A stretch of 64,000 nt of DNA from an uncultured Albidovulum sp. (GTDB lineage Bacteria; Pseudomonadota; Alphaproteobacteria; Rhodobacterales; Rhodobacteraceae). Shown piece by piece: positions 1-8,535 of this stretch. The position numbers were made by a program, and so were the translations under genes. The first letter of the stretch is position 1, and each line of letters opens with the position of its first letter. Location: contig CAJYAD010000001.1 in the NCBI GenBank assembly GCA_913064775.1, positions 62,001-126,000 of the forward strand. Reading direction: 5' to 3'. A model generated the notes under the pieces. That model did not search any database, was not told the DNA's origin, and was given only the letters and a program-made list of their open reading frames with translations.

Positions 1-1467
1 CTTGCCGTAATGCGCAAGGATCCGGTTGCCAATGAATCCGTCGCAGACCCCGGCGCGCACCGCGATCTTGCGCAGCGCCTTGCCCAGCGCAAAGCCCGTC
101 GCCACCACTTCGGGCGCGGTCTTGTCGGCCACCACGACCTCCAAGAGCCGCATGATATGGGCGGGCGAGAAGAAATGCAGGCCCAGCACGTCCTGCGGCC
201 GCGAGGTGGCCGAGGCAATCTCGTTGATGTTCAGATAGGAGGTGTTCGAGGCCATCACCGCGCCCGGTTTGCAGATCGCGTCGAGCTTGGCGAAGATCTG
301 CTTCTTCACCTCCATGTTCTCGAACACCGCCTCGATCACCAGATCGACATCCCGGAGCGTCTGCATATCGGTCGAGGGGGCAAGGCGGGCCAGCGCCGCG
401 TCGCGCTTCGGCTCGCTGATCTTGCCGCGCTTCACCGCACCGTCGAGGTTCTTTTCGATCGTCGCGCGGCCGCGCTCCAAAACGTCTTCCGCGACTTCGA
501 TCAGCCGCACCTCAAGGCCGCCCAGCAGCGCCGCGGTGGCGATGCCCGATCCCATCGTGCCGCCGCCGATCACGCCGATCTTGGCCACCGGGCGGGGCGT
601 CGCGCCGGCCTCGGGGATCTTCGCCACCGCGCGTTCGGCGAAGAAGGCATGGATCATGCCCTTGCCCGAAGGCGTCTTGAGGGCCTCCATGAAGCTTTGG
701 CGCTCAAACGTCATGCCGTCGGCCACCGGGCCGGTCGCGCGCGCCACCGCGTCGATGCAGAGCGGCGCCGAGGCGACGTTGGCCATCTTCTTCGCCACCA
801 TCGCCCGGGCGGCCTTCAACGCCGCCTCATCGCGCGTCGCGGTCAGGTCGCCGGTGTGGCGGGTGGCCAGGGTGCCGGCCAGAACCTCGGCCGCTGCCGC
901 CAGCGCCACGGCGCGCGGATCGCCGGTCTCGACGCGGTCGATCAGGCCCCAGGCCAGGGCCTCCTCGGCCTTCACCTGACGGCCCGACAGCGCCATGTCC
1001 AGCGTGTTCGCCATGCCGATCAGCCGCGGCGCGCGCTGGGTGCCGCCAGCCCCGGGCAAGAGGCCCAGAAGGATCTCGGGCAGGCCGACGCGCAGGCCGG
1101 TGATGCCGATCCGCGCATGGGTCGCAAGGCCCAGCTCCAGCCCGCCGCCCAGCGCGGTGCCGTGCAGGACCGAGATCACCGGCTTCGCCGAGGCCTCGAT
1201 CTGGTTGCAGACATCGGGCAGCGCGGGCGCTTTCGGCGGCTTGCCGAATTCGCGAATATCGGCGCCGGCGACAAAGGTGCGACCCGCGGCATAGATCGCG
1301 ATCACCTTCACGTCCGGGTCGGCATTGGCGGCCTCGACCGCCTCGACCAGCCCCTGACGCACTGCCTGACCCGAGGCGTTAACCGGCGGGTTGTCGATCC
1401 GGACAAGGGCGATCTGGCCCTGACGCTCAAGACTGATCTTGTCGTTGATCGGGGTGGTATCGGTCAT
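1..1467 (-). CDS. 3-hydroxyacyl-CoA dehydrogenase / enoyl-CoA hydratase, bifunctional (3' end outside window)
   Basis: Fatty acid beta-oxidation enzyme of the FadB/FadJ type, hydrating enoyl-CoA and then oxidising 3-hydroxyacyl-CoA with NAD. Translating the minus strand from ATG at 1467 gives an N-terminal crotonase domain with the oxyanion-hole segment AGADIREFG and the HGTALGGGLEL motif. A Rossmann dehydrogenase domain follows, and GFIGNRI is readable just before the window edge. About 489 codons are present; the family is near 700, so the C-terminus is missing only because the window ends. The start overlaps the stop of the acyl-CoA ligase gene upstream (ATGA at 1464-1467), so the two are translationally coupled. 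Chain-length preference cannot be read from sequence. Confidence 0.9.
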   Translation of the reverse strand, partial: MTDTTPINDKISLERQGQIALVRIDNPPVNASGQAVRQGLVEAVEAANADPDVKVIAIYAAGRTFVAGADIREFGKPPKAPALPDVCNQIEASAKPVISVLHGTALGGGLELGLATHARIGITGLRVGLPEILLGLLPGAGGTQRAPRLIGMANTLDMALSGRQVKAEEALAWGLIDRVETGDPRAVALAAAAEVLAGTLATRHTGDLTATRDEAALKAARAMVAKKMANVASAPLCIDAVARATGPVADGMTFERQSFMEALKTPSGKGMIHAFFAERAVAKIPEAGATPRPVAKIGVIGGGTMGSGIATAALLGGLEVRLIEVAEDVLERGRATIEKNLDGAVKRGKISEPKRDAALARLAPSTDMQTLRDVDLVIEAVFENMEVKKQIFAKLDAICKPGAVMASNTSYLNINEIASATSRPQDVLGLHFFSPAHIMRLLEVVVADKTAPEVVATGFALGKALRKIAVRAGVCDGFIGNRILAHYGK

Positions 1468-2990
1468 GCGCTTGGCTCCGTCTCAAGGCCCCGGTCGCGC
1501 GCGTCCAGAAGATGCGCATAGGTCGGAAGCAGTTTGTGTTTGAGGATCTTCCCCGTCGGCGCGGTGGGGAATTCACCCACGATGAAGATATGTTGCGGGA
1601 TTTTGTAGCCGGTCAGATGGCCGTGAAGCCAGCCCTTCAGCCCGGCCTCGTCGACGCCCGGCGCGGCCAGCACGAAGGCCACGATCTCCTCGTTGCCGGG
1701 CACGGTGCGGCCGACCACTGCGGCCTGGCGCACGGCCGGGTGGCGGGTCAGCATCGCCTCGACTTCGGGCGGGAAGACGTTGAAGCCCGAGCGGATGATC
1801 AGCTCTTTCTTGCGGCCCCTGATCCAGAGCGTGCCGTCGGGGTCAATCTTCGCCAGATCGCCCGTGCGGAAGAAGCCGTCCTCGCGGATTGCCTCGCGGG
1901 TTCTGTCCGGGTCGCGGTAATAGCCCTTCATGATGTTGGGGCCGCGGATCAGCAATTCGCCCACGCCCTCGGCGTCGGGTGCATCGATGATGCATTCCAG
2001 ATCCTCAAGGATCTGCCCGACCGAGGTATCGCGGCGCGGCGCTTCGCTGCGGGTCGAGGCGACGCCGGGGCTGGTTTCAGTCAGCCCATAGCCGTTGTTG
2101 AGCGGCAGGCCGAAGATCGCCTCGATCTTCTCCTTCCACTCGGGGTCAAGCGGCGCGCCCCCAGACGAGATCGCGCGCAGCCGTGGCGCGTTGGGTCGTT
2201 CGCCGCGCACCGTCAGCTCCTGCAAGATCGCCTGATACATCTGCGGCACCGCGGGCAGGATCGTATCGCCGGACGCGAAGGCGTCGAGCACGGCGCTGGC
2301 CGAGAACCGCGGCAGGAAGCGGATCGCCGAGCCCCCGGCGAGCGACGCCAGATAGACCGAGGCGAGGCAGAAGATATGCGTCCCCGGCAGCACGCCGATC
2401 ACCACGTCGCCCGGTGTCGCCCCGCGCACCTTGGCCGAGACCCGGGCGTTCCACATCAGGTTGCCATGGGTCAGCATCACCCCCTTCGGGGCCGAGGTCG
2501 TGCCGGTGGTGTAAAGCAGCACCGCCACCCGTTCCTTCGGGTCGTCCTCGACCGGTTCCGGCGCGGTGCCGGGGCCGTCATGGGGGCCGGTCAGCAGCAC
2601 CTCGCCCGATCCGATGCGTCCCACGCGCCGCGCCGCCATGCGTTCGGCATGGGCGCGGGCAGGGGCCGAGGCTTCGGGCGTGAACATCGCCATGCGCGCG
2701 CCGGCATGGGCGATCACCGCGTCGATCTCTTCGGCCGACATGCGGGCGTTGACCGGAACCACCCAGGCGCGGGCCCGGCTCGCGGCCAGAAGGGCGACCG
2801 CGTAAGTCGCCGAATTCTCCGAGATCAGCACCAGCCGGTCGCCGGGGCGCAGGCCCTCGGCTACGAGCAGCCGGGCCAGATCGGTGGCCATGTCGTCGAG
2901 CGCGCCAAAGCTGAACTCTGCCCCGTCGTGATCGATCACCGCGCGGGCGTTGCGGGGCTGCGCGCCCGGCAGTTCATGTAGCCAATCCAT
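1464..2990 (-). CDS. AMP-binding acyl-CoA synthetase (ANL superfamily)
   Basis: A 508-residue ATP-dependent carboxylic acid:CoA ligase that would supply acyl-CoA to the beta-oxidation enzyme downstream. It carries the P-loop-like YTTGTTSAPKGV near residue 165, the NGYGLTE A5 motif near 300, the hinge region TGDLAKIDPDG near 385, and the C-terminal catalytic lysine in PTGKILK. I start it at ATG 2990 because GGAGGGAG lies just upstream; a possible start at 3017 would add nine residues and lacks this site. Substrate is unknown: fatty, aryl or hydroxycinnamic acids are all possible for this subfamily. Confidence 0.9.
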   Translation of the reverse strand: MDWLHELPGAQPRNARAVIDHDGAEFSFGALDDMATDLARLLVAEGLRPGDRLVLISENSATYAVALLAASRARAWVVPVNARMSAEEIDAVIAHAGARMAMFTPEASAPARAHAERMAARRVGRIGSGEVLLTGPHDGPGTAPEPVEDDPKERVAVLLYTTGTTSAPKGVMLTHGNLMWNARVSAKVRGATPGDVVIGVLPGTHIFCLASVYLASLAGGSAIRFLPRFSASAVLDAFASGDTILPAVPQMYQAILQELTVRGERPNAPRLRAISSGGAPLDPEWKEKIEAIFGLPLNNGYGLTETSPGVASTRSEAPRRDTSVGQILEDLECIIDAPDAEGVGELLIRGPNIMKGYYRDPDRTREAIREDGFFRTGDLAKIDPDGTLWIRGRKKELIIRSGFNVFPPEVEAMLTRHPAVRQAAVVGRTVPGNEEIVAFVLAAPGVDEAGLKGWLHGHLTGYKIPQHIFIVGEFPTAPTGKILKHKLLPTYAHLLDARDRGLETEPSA

Positions 2991-3121
2991 GGATTCTCCC
3001 TCCGGTTCCCCTCTCACGCCCCGGGGCCGCCGGGGGCGAGACTAGCCACAGCGAAATCGGCGGTCAATCGCGCGAAACGAAATTTTGCATTGCGGAATTT
3101 TCATGTGGGAAGGCGCCGTCC

Positions 3122-3196
3122 CCGGGGCGTATTTGTAGATCAATGAAAGCAAAGAGCGCTCTTTCCCATTCATCTTGGCGAAAATACTCAACGGGG
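3122..3196. repeat. Dispersed intergenic palindromic element, copy 1
   Basis: Two imperfectly inverted arms, GGGGCGTATTT... and ...CATCTTGGCGAAAATACTC followed by CGGGG, separated by a short spacer. The same right arm recurs at 18357-18384 and 58069-58094. Confidence 0.7.
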
Positions 3197-3286
3197 TGCC
3201 GTTGGTGCGGCGTTGCCAATTGGGCTTTGACCTGAAACCGGGCCAGCCTGTCGCGTCCCGTGCTGCGTGAAACTAGGCGTTGACGG

Positions 3287-3305
3287 ATTAGACCAACGGT
3301 CTAAT
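3287..3305. promoter_or_regulatory. Operator palindrome 1, probable TetR site
   Basis: Perfect inverted repeat ATTAGACC-AAC-GGTCTAAT with 8-base arms, about 73 bases upstream of the VOC gene start. A near-identical copy lies 25 bases downstream (centre to centre). The TetR-family gene in the same operon is the obvious candidate binder. Confidence 0.7.
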
Positions 3306-3311
3306 ATGGTA

Positions 3312-3330
3312 ATTAGACCATAAGTCTAAC
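3312..3330. promoter_or_regulatory. Operator palindrome 2, probable TetR site
   Basis: Second copy, ATTAGACC-ATA-AGTCTAAC, matching the first at nearly all arm positions. The 25-base spacing would put two dimers on nearly the same DNA face, about two and a half turns apart, as seen with several TetR repressors. Confidence 0.65.
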
Positions 3331-3377
3331 CGTCGCGGCCGGTTGCCGCCGTGGCTTCAGTCAGGAAAGGCAGGCGA

Positions 3378-3929
3378 ATGCGGTGGCGCGGCGTCAATCA
3401 TGTGGAATTCTCGGTGCTCGAGTATGAGCGCTCTGTCGCCTTCTATGACCGGATGTTCGGCTGGCTCGGCTACAAGAGCTTCTGGACGCTCGATATCGGC
3501 TACCGTTCGACCTATTACATGGCGCGCTTTCCGGTGCCGCACAGCTATATCGGCATCCAGCCCGCGCTGACCGGCGGCAAGCTGGACCATGCGGCGCGGG
3601 CGACGGGGATCCACCACATCGCGCTTTGGGCGCGCAGCCGGCGCGAGGTGGACCGCTTTCACCGCGATTTCCTGGTGCCGAACGCGGTGCCGGTCAGCGA
3701 TGCGCCGGCGGAATATCCGGTCTATACGCCGGGCTATTACGCCACCTTCTTCGAGGATCCGATCAATGGCATCCATTGGGAGCTGGCGCATATCCCGCGC
3801 CTGCCGGGCCTTGGGGCCTGGCGCCGCTTTCTGCGGGCGATGAAAGAACAGCAGGCGCTGCATCCGGAATGGGGCGCCTCGCCCGCCAAGGCCGCGATGC
3901 GCCAGTTGCCGAAGCCCGGGCATGGCTGA
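3378..3929 (+). CDS. VOC-superfamily protein (glyoxalase/dioxygenase fold)
   Basis: A 183-residue protein of the vicinal oxygen chelate superfamily. The first beta-alpha-beta-beta-beta module starts at NHVEFSV and the second at IHHIALWA; histidines there and the glutamate in IHWELAH fit the usual metal triad. The start is ATG 3378, preceded by AGGAAAGG; a GTG at 3351 in frame would add nine residues. It overlaps the TetR gene by 8 bases, so the two form one operon behind paired palindromes. The substrate cannot be told; lyase, isomerase and thiol-transferase members all share this fold. An aldehyde or electrophile detoxification role is only an inference from the TetR pairing. Confidence 0.8.
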   Translation: MRWRGVNHVEFSVLEYERSVAFYDRMFGWLGYKSFWTLDIGYRSTYYMARFPVPHSYIGIQPALTGGKLDHAARATGIHHIALWARSRREVDRFHRDFLVPNAVPVSDAPAEYPVYTPGYYATFFEDPINGIHWELAHIPRLPGLGAWRRFLRAMKEQQALHPEWGASPAKAAMRQLPKPGHG

Positions 3930-4551
3930 TCCCACGGGCGGCCCGCGCGCGCGGCTGATGGCGCTGAGCCCGGCGCGGCAGGCGCAATTGCTGGATCCGG
4001 CCGAGGCCGAGTTCGCCGCGCATGGCTTCGCGGGGGCGTCGCTCAACCGCATTCTGGCGGCGGCTGGGATGAGCAAGGGGCAAGCCTATTACTACATCAA
4101 GGACAAGGCCGATCTGTACGGCGCGGTGATCGAGCGGGCCTTTCGCCGCCTTGTCACCAAGCTGGATTTCACCTTCGGCACGCCTCCCGACGCAAAGGCG
4201 TTCTGGGATGGCGTCGACCGGCTGTTTCGCCGGGTCAGCGAGGTCTTGCTGCAAGATCCGGCGCTCGCCGCGCTGGCCTCGGGCCTTTATGAAAGTGAGG
4301 CGACCCGCGCGGCGCTGCCCGGGGGCTTCCTGCGCGAGGGGTTCGCGCGCCTTGTCGCGATCGGCCGCGCGGTGGGCGCGGTGCGCGGCGATCTGCCCGA
4401 CAGCCTGTTCATGACGATGCTGTTTGCCATGGGGCTGGAGGCCGATCGCTGGTTCGCGCAGCATTGGCAGGAGCTGGAGGAAGCCGAGGTCTTGCGGCTG
4501 AACAGGGAAGTGGTCGGCATGTTCAGGCGCGTGGCGGCGCCGCAGGTTTAG
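3922..4551 (+). CDS. TetR/AcrR-family transcriptional regulator
   Basis: A 209-residue regulator. The helix-turn-helix spans about residues 39-60 (GASLNRILAAAGMSKGQAYYY), typical of TetR, and the rest is a helical ligand-binding domain. Its ATG lies within the end of the VOC gene (8-base overlap), so it is co-transcribed and probably autoregulated through the two palindromes at 3287-3330. The 3' end overlaps the convergent TfoX-like gene by 29 bases. The effector is unknown. Confidence 0.9.
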   Translation: MADPTGGPRARLMALSPARQAQLLDPAEAEFAAHGFAGASLNRILAAAGMSKGQAYYYIKDKADLYGAVIERAFRRLVTKLDFTFGTPPDAKAFWDGVDRLFRRVSEVLLQDPALAALASGLYESEATRAALPGGFLREGFARLVAIGRAVGAVRGDLPDSLFMTMLFAMGLEADRWFAQHWQELEEAEVLRLNREVVGMFRRVAAPQV

Positions 4552-4915
4552 CCTTGCGGGCCTTCTGCCGGCGCTTTTCCTGAGCGGCGGCGCGGGCCGG
4601 CGGCAGCGCGAGGCGGGCCCAGTACAGCGCCTCGTCGGGGTCTTCCATCGCGGTCTCGGGTAGGGTCATGAAACTGGGCAGCGACCGCATCCGCCCGTTC
4701 ATCTCATAGGCGAAGGGCTGGGCGCCGGCGGCCTGAAACAGCGGGCGGGTCTGGTCGTCGGTCTTCAGGTAGACGGTATCGCGGGCGATCAGGCAGAACA
4801 TCGCGTCGCCTTCGGCGTAAAGGCCGGCGCCCGAGAACATCCGCCGCATTTCGATCGGCCCCAGCCCGGCGAACAGGTCGCGCAGATGCTCGATCAGCGC
4901 CGGGTCGGCGGCCAT
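4523..4915 (-). CDS. TfoX N-terminal domain protein
   Basis: A 130-residue single-domain protein matching the TfoX N-terminal family (IEMRRMFSGAGLYAEGDAMFCLI and the following YLKTDD segment). E. coli TfoX/Sxy, which activates competence genes, has an additional C-terminal domain that is absent here, so a competence role should not be assumed. The C-terminal tail is rich in Arg, Lys and Ala. The start overlaps the sufA-like stop (ATGA), making it the third gene of a sufT-sufA-tfoX operon. Function is unknown. Confidence 0.8.
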   Translation of the reverse strand: MAADPALIEHLRDLFAGLGPIEMRRMFSGAGLYAEGDAMFCLIARDTVYLKTDDQTRPLFQAAGAQPFAYEMNGRMRSLPSFMTLPETAMEDPDEALYWARLALPPARAAAQEKRRQKARKAKPAAPPRA

Positions 4916-5265
4916 CAGCTTTCGGCGAACTTGATCGATTCGCCGCAGCCGCAGGCCTCAACCACATTGGGGTTGTTGAAGCGAAAGCCCGATTCCAGCA
5001 ACGAGGTCTGATAGTCGATCTCGGTGCCGAACAGGAACATCTGTGCCATCGGCGCGATCATCACGCGGGCACCGTCCTGTTCGACCAGCTCGTCATGGGG
5101 ATCGACCTCGGTGACGTAATCCATCGTGTATTCCATCCCCGCGCAGCCGCCCTTCTTCACGCCGATGCGCAGCCCCGCAGCGGCATCGCGCTGCATCAGC
5201 TTGGCCACCTGTTTCGCGGCGGCGGGGGTGAGGGAGACGGCCTGTTTGCCGGGAATGCCGAACAT
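4915..5265 (-). CDS. sufA: A-type iron-sulfur carrier protein (HesB/IscA/SufA family)
   Basis: A 116-residue scaffold or carrier that holds Fe-S clusters and passes them to apo-proteins in the cytoplasm. The three family cysteines are present: C41 in KKGGCAGMEY and C105/C107 in the C-terminal ACGCGES. I start it at ATG 5265 (AAAGGT upstream); the reading frame is open to 5331 without a better site. It lies 85 bases after sufT and overlaps the TfoX-like gene. SufA, IscA and ErpA are hard to tell apart by sequence; the sufT neighbour favours the SUF name. Confidence 0.88.
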   Translation of the reverse strand: MFGIPGKQAVSLTPAAAKQVAKLMQRDAAAGLRIGVKKGGCAGMEYTMDYVTEVDPHDELVEQDGARVMIAPMAQMFLFGTEIDYQTSLLESGFRFNNPNVVEACGCGESIKFAES

Positions 5266-5350
5266 GTCGGTACCTTTCAGGGTAATCCTGTACGTTACAC
5301 TCAATGTAGTCCCGCCGGCGCGGCTTCTCAAGGGTGCGCCGGCCGGGGGG

Positions 5351-5716
5351 TTACATGAAGCCCAGTTCCAGCCGGGCCTCTTCGGACATCATGTCCATGC
5401 CCCAGGGCGGATCGAAGGTCATCTGCACGTCGACCGTCTTGACCCCGGGCAGCGGAGAGATCGCATCGGCCACCCAGCCCGGCATCTCGCCCGCGACGGG
5501 GCAGCCGGGGGCGGTGAGGGTCATGATCAGGGAAACCTCGTTCTGGTCGTCGATCTCGATCGTGTAGACAAGGCCAAGATCGAAGATATTCACCGGGATT
5601 TCGGGATCATAGACTGTACGGCAGGCCTCGACGACCGAGTCGTAGAGCGGGTGGTCCTGGGTTGAGGGACGGATCAGCGGATCGCCCTCGGCGGGGTATG
5701 CAGCATCTGCGGTCAT
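5351..5716 (-). CDS. sufT: SUF system Fe-S maturation protein SufT (MIP18/DUF59)
   Basis: A 121-residue DUF59 protein. The hallmark DPEIPVNIFDLGLVY and the conserved cysteine in LTAPGCPVAGEMP are both present, followed by the DPPWGMDMMSEEA block seen in bacterial SufT. SufT assists Fe-S cluster maturation; the core sufBCDS genes are not in this window. It starts the sufT-sufA-tfoX operon and is divergent from tgt, with an AT-rich TATATA about 25-30 bases upstream that may be part of its promoter. Confidence 0.9.
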   Translation of the reverse strand: MTADAAYPAEGDPLIRPSTQDHPLYDSVVEACRTVYDPEIPVNIFDLGLVYTIEIDDQNEVSLIMTLTAPGCPVAGEMPGWVADAISPLPGVKTVDVQMTFDPPWGMDMMSEEARLELGFM

Positions 5717-5906
5717 GAATCTCTCGCACGATTGTCGACTGTTTATATAGGGAAAGCGGGGCCGGGGTCCAGTGCGCGTAAGGCCGGGCGGCGGACAGTC
5801 CGAAGATCGTGATCACGGGGGCGGTGCCTGCGGCCCGCCCGACCGGAAGCTGGCCCCGGCGTTGCCGCCAATTGCATCGGCCCCCGATGGGCGCTATGTC
5901 CCTGCC

Positions 5907-7034
5907 ATGACAGGTTTCTCTTTCTCCATCGCCGCCACCGACGGGCGCGCGCGCACCGGTGCGATCCACACCCCGCGGGGCGAGATCCGCACCCCCGCCT
6001 TCATGCCGGTGGGCACCGCCGCCACGGTGAAGGCGATGCTGCCTGAAAGCGTGCGCGCCACCGGCGCCGACATTCTGCTGGGCAACACCTATCACCTAAT
6101 GCTGCGCCCCGGCGCCGAGCGCGTCGCGCGGCTGGGTGGCCTGCACCGCTTCATGAACTGGGAGCGCCCGATCCTGACCGATTCCGGCGGCTTCCAGGTG
6201 ATGAGCCTGTCGGACCTGCGCAAGCTGACCGAAGAGGGCGTGCGCTTCAAATCCCATGTCGACGGGTCCGAGCATTTCCTCAGCCCCGAGCGCAGCATGG
6301 AGATCCAGCGGCTTCTTGGGTCCGACATCGTGATGTGTTTCGACGAATGCCCCGCGCTGCCCGCGACCGAGGCGCGGGTGGCCGAGTCGATGCGGATGTC
6401 GATGCGCTGGGCGGAACGTTCGCGCGCCGCCTTCGGCGACCGGCCGGGATATGCGCTTTTTGGCATCCAGCAGGGCGGGGTGTCGAAGGATCTGCGCGCC
6501 GAAAGCGCCGAGGCGCTGACCCGGATCGGCTTTGAAGGCTACGCGATCGGTGGCCTGGCCGTAGGCGAGGGGCAAGAAGCGATGTTCGGCGTGCTGGATT
6601 ATGCGCCGGACATGCTGCCTGCCGACAGGCCGCGCTATCTGATGGGGGTGGGCAAGCCCGACGATATCGTCGGCGCGGTGCAGCGCGGCGTCGACATGAT
6701 GGATTGCGTGCTGCCGTCACGCTCGGGCCGCACGGGGCAGGCCTGGACGCGGCGCGGCCAGCTGAACCTGAAGAACGCGCGCCACGCCGAGGATCCGCGC
6801 CCCTTGGACGAAGACTGCGCCTGTCCCGCCTGCCGGGGCTACAGCCGGGCCTATCTGCACCATGTCTACCGCTCGAGCGAGATCATCGCCTCGATGCTGC
6901 TGACCTGGCACAACCTGCATTATTTCCAGGACCTGATGGCGGGCCTGCGCGGCGCAATCGCCGAGGGAAGGCTTGACGATTTCGTTAAGGATTTCCACGC
7001 CCTGCGCGCCGAAGGCGATATCGAGCGCCTCTAG
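5907..7034 (+). CDS. tgt: Queuine/preQ1 tRNA-guanine transglycosylase
   Basis: A 375-residue enzyme that exchanges guanine-34 of tRNAs with GUN anticodons for preQ1, the committed step of queuosine modification. It shows TDSGGFQ (Asp92), GIQQGG, GGLAVGE, the nucleophile region [11 protein letters not shown], and the zinc ligands CACPAC plus a downstream histidine in YLHH. The length is standard. ATG 5907 begins [10 protein letters not shown], as in homologues; the frame is open upstream to 5772, but that part looks non-coding. No clear Shine-Dalgarno precedes it. queA is not in the window. Confidence 0.96.
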   Translation: MTGFSFSIAATDGRARTGAIHTPRGEIRTPAFMPVGTAATVKAMLPESVRATGADILLGNTYHLMLRPGAERVARLGGLHRFMNWERPILTDSGGFQVMSLSDLRKLTEEGVRFKSHVDGSEHFLSPERSMEIQRLLGSDIVMCFDECPALPATEARVAESMRMSMRWAERSRAAFGDRPGYALFGIQQGGVSKDLRAESAEALTRIGFEGYAIGGLAVGEGQEAMFGVLDYAPDMLPADRPRYLMGVGKPDDIVGAVQRGVDMMDCVLPSRSGRTGQAWTRRGQLNLKNARHAEDPRPLDEDCACPACRGYSRAYLHHVYRSSEIIASMLLTWHNLHYFQDLMAGLRGAIAEGRLDDFVKDFHALRAEGDIERL

Positions 7035-7162
7035 CCGCGCGACGCCGGGGAATGCCGCCGATCTTCGTGCCGGCCCTTGCTGCGGCGCGGAAACCGGCTA
7101 GCTCCCCTTGCGACGCACCGGCCCAAGCGCCGGCCGCGCAAGGCAATCACAGGAGCAGCCCT

Positions 7163-8251
7163 ATGTCGCACAAACTCTTTTCGCCCTTCACCGCCGGCAG
7201 CATCGCGATGCGCAATCGCATCGTCATGGCGCCGCTGACCCGCAACCGGGCCGATGACACCACCGGCGTGGTCGGCGATCTGCATGTCGAATACTACCGC
7301 CAGCGCGCCAGCGCCGGGATGATCATCACCGAGGCCACGCAGATATCGGCCCAGGGCAAGGGCTATATCCAGACCCCGGGCATCCATACCGAGGCCCAGG
7401 CCGAGGCCTGGAAGAAGGTGACCGACGCGGTCCACGCCGAGGGCGGCAAGATGGTGGTGCAGCTTTGGCATGTGGGGCGGATCAGCCATGTCTCGCTGCA
7501 GCCGGGCGGGCAGGCGCCGGTCGCGCCCTCGGCGATCCCGGCGGGGTCCAAGACCTTCACCAAAAACGGGTTCGAGGACACCTCGGCCCCGCGCGCGCTG
7601 GAACTGGACGAACTGCCGGGGATCGTGGCCGACTACCGTAACGCGGCACGGCTGGCGGCGCAGGCGGGCTTTGACGGGGTCGAGGTGCATGGCGCGAACG
7701 GCTATCTCCTGGACCAGTTCCTGAAGACCGGGTCGAACCACCGCACCGATGCTTACGGCGGCTCGGTCGAGAACCGCGCGCGGCTGCTGCTGGAGGTGCT
7801 CGAGGCCGTCACCGACGAATTGGGCGGTGACCGGGTGGGGCTGCGCCTGTCGCCCTTCAGCCCGGCGAATGGCATCTCGGACGCCAATCCGATGGCGACG
7901 TTCAGCCATGTGATCGGGGCGCTGAACCGCTTTGGCCTGGCGTTCCTGCACATGGTCGAGGGCGCGACCGGCGGCTCGCGCGCGTTGGCCGAGGGCGAAA
8001 GCATCGCCGCGCTGCGCAAGCTGTTCGACGGCCCCTACATGGCCAACAACGGCTATGACCGGCAGATGGCGCTGGATGCGATCGACAGCGGCGCGGCGGA
8101 TCTGGTGGCCTTCGGGCGGCCGTTCATCGCCAACCCGGACCTTGTCGAGCGGCTCGAAAAAGATGCGCCGCTGAACCCGCTTGACGGCGACACGCTGTAC
8201 GGCGGCGGCGCCAAGGGGCTGACGGATTACCCGGTCCTCGAACCGGTTTGA
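7163..8251 (+). CDS. Old yellow enzyme family alkene reductase (NemA-like)
   Basis: A 362-residue FMN-dependent NAD(P)H oxidoreductase that reduces activated C=C bonds and possibly nitro compounds. The TIM barrel shows APLTRNRA, the substrate-binding His/Asn pair in EVHGANGYLLDQFL, DAYGGSVENRARLL, and a phosphate-binding ANNGYD near the C-terminus. AGGAG lies 8 bases before the ATG. In E. coli nemA shares an operon with a TetR gene and a glyoxalase gene; here a TetR-VOC pair lies about 3 kb away, but its palindrome does not occur before this gene, so co-regulation is not supported. Confidence 0.92.
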   Translation: MSHKLFSPFTAGSIAMRNRIVMAPLTRNRADDTTGVVGDLHVEYYRQRASAGMIITEATQISAQGKGYIQTPGIHTEAQAEAWKKVTDAVHAEGGKMVVQLWHVGRISHVSLQPGGQAPVAPSAIPAGSKTFTKNGFEDTSAPRALELDELPGIVADYRNAARLAAQAGFDGVEVHGANGYLLDQFLKTGSNHRTDAYGGSVENRARLLLEVLEAVTDELGGDRVGLRLSPFSPANGISDANPMATFSHVIGALNRFGLAFLHMVEGATGGSRALAEGESIAALRKLFDGPYMANNGYDRQMALDAIDSGAADLVAFGRPFIANPDLVERLEKDAPLNPLDGDTLYGGGAKGLTDYPVLEPV

Positions 8252-8290
8252 GGCGGATTGACGGGGCCTGATAGGGCCTGACAAGACGGC

Positions 8291-8318
8291 GGGCGCGCCC
8301 GGTTTTCGGCGCGCGCCC
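8291..8318 (+). terminator. GC-rich hairpin after the alkene reductase gene
   Basis: GGGCGCGC and GCGCGCCC form a strong stem around a loop containing TTTT. There is no downstream T-run, so it may not terminate by itself. Confidence 0.35.
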
Positions 8319-8436
8319 GGCTGGATCTGGCCCCTGAACGCGGCCCGATCACGACGAAGACGCGACAATTCGACAGGATTGTCGGCTTGCTCCGGGCGCC
8401 GCCTCGGGCCATTGTGTCCGACAGCGCCATGCCGAG

Positions 8437-8466
8437 GTTGAACAACATCCCGGTGGCCCCCAGATA
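8437..8466 (+). promoter_or_regulatory. Possible sigma-32 (RpoH) promoter for lon
   Basis: GTTGAA, a 14-base spacer, then CCCCCAGATA resembles the RpoH consensus CTTGAA-N(11-16)-CCCCATNT. It lies about 70 bases before the lon start, and lon is a classic heat-shock gene. The -10 match is imperfect. Confidence 0.4.
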
Positions 8467-8535
8467 TGGGAAGAACAGGGGAGCGCCGGGTTGCCGATCT
8501 TTGGGACCGGGCCCTTCCGCCAGAAAGGAACGCGA

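Larger units (their letters stand above)
2991..3377. other. Divergent intergenic region with palindromic element and two operators
   Basis: A 387-base gap between the divergent ligase and VOC genes. It holds one copy of the dispersed intergenic palindrome (3122-3196) and, nearer the VOC gene, two 19-base palindromes. No convincing gene is seen in it. Confidence 0.7.

Noticed and set aside
10-1521. Long plus-strand open frame opposite the fatty acid oxidation enzyme
   Set aside because: His/Arg-rich composition with no domain; the minus strand shows clear crotonase and dehydrogenase motifs.
7035-7162. Possible TAGACC-type operator before the alkene reductase
   Set aside because: The palindrome found at 3287-3330 is absent here, so no shared TetR control is supported.
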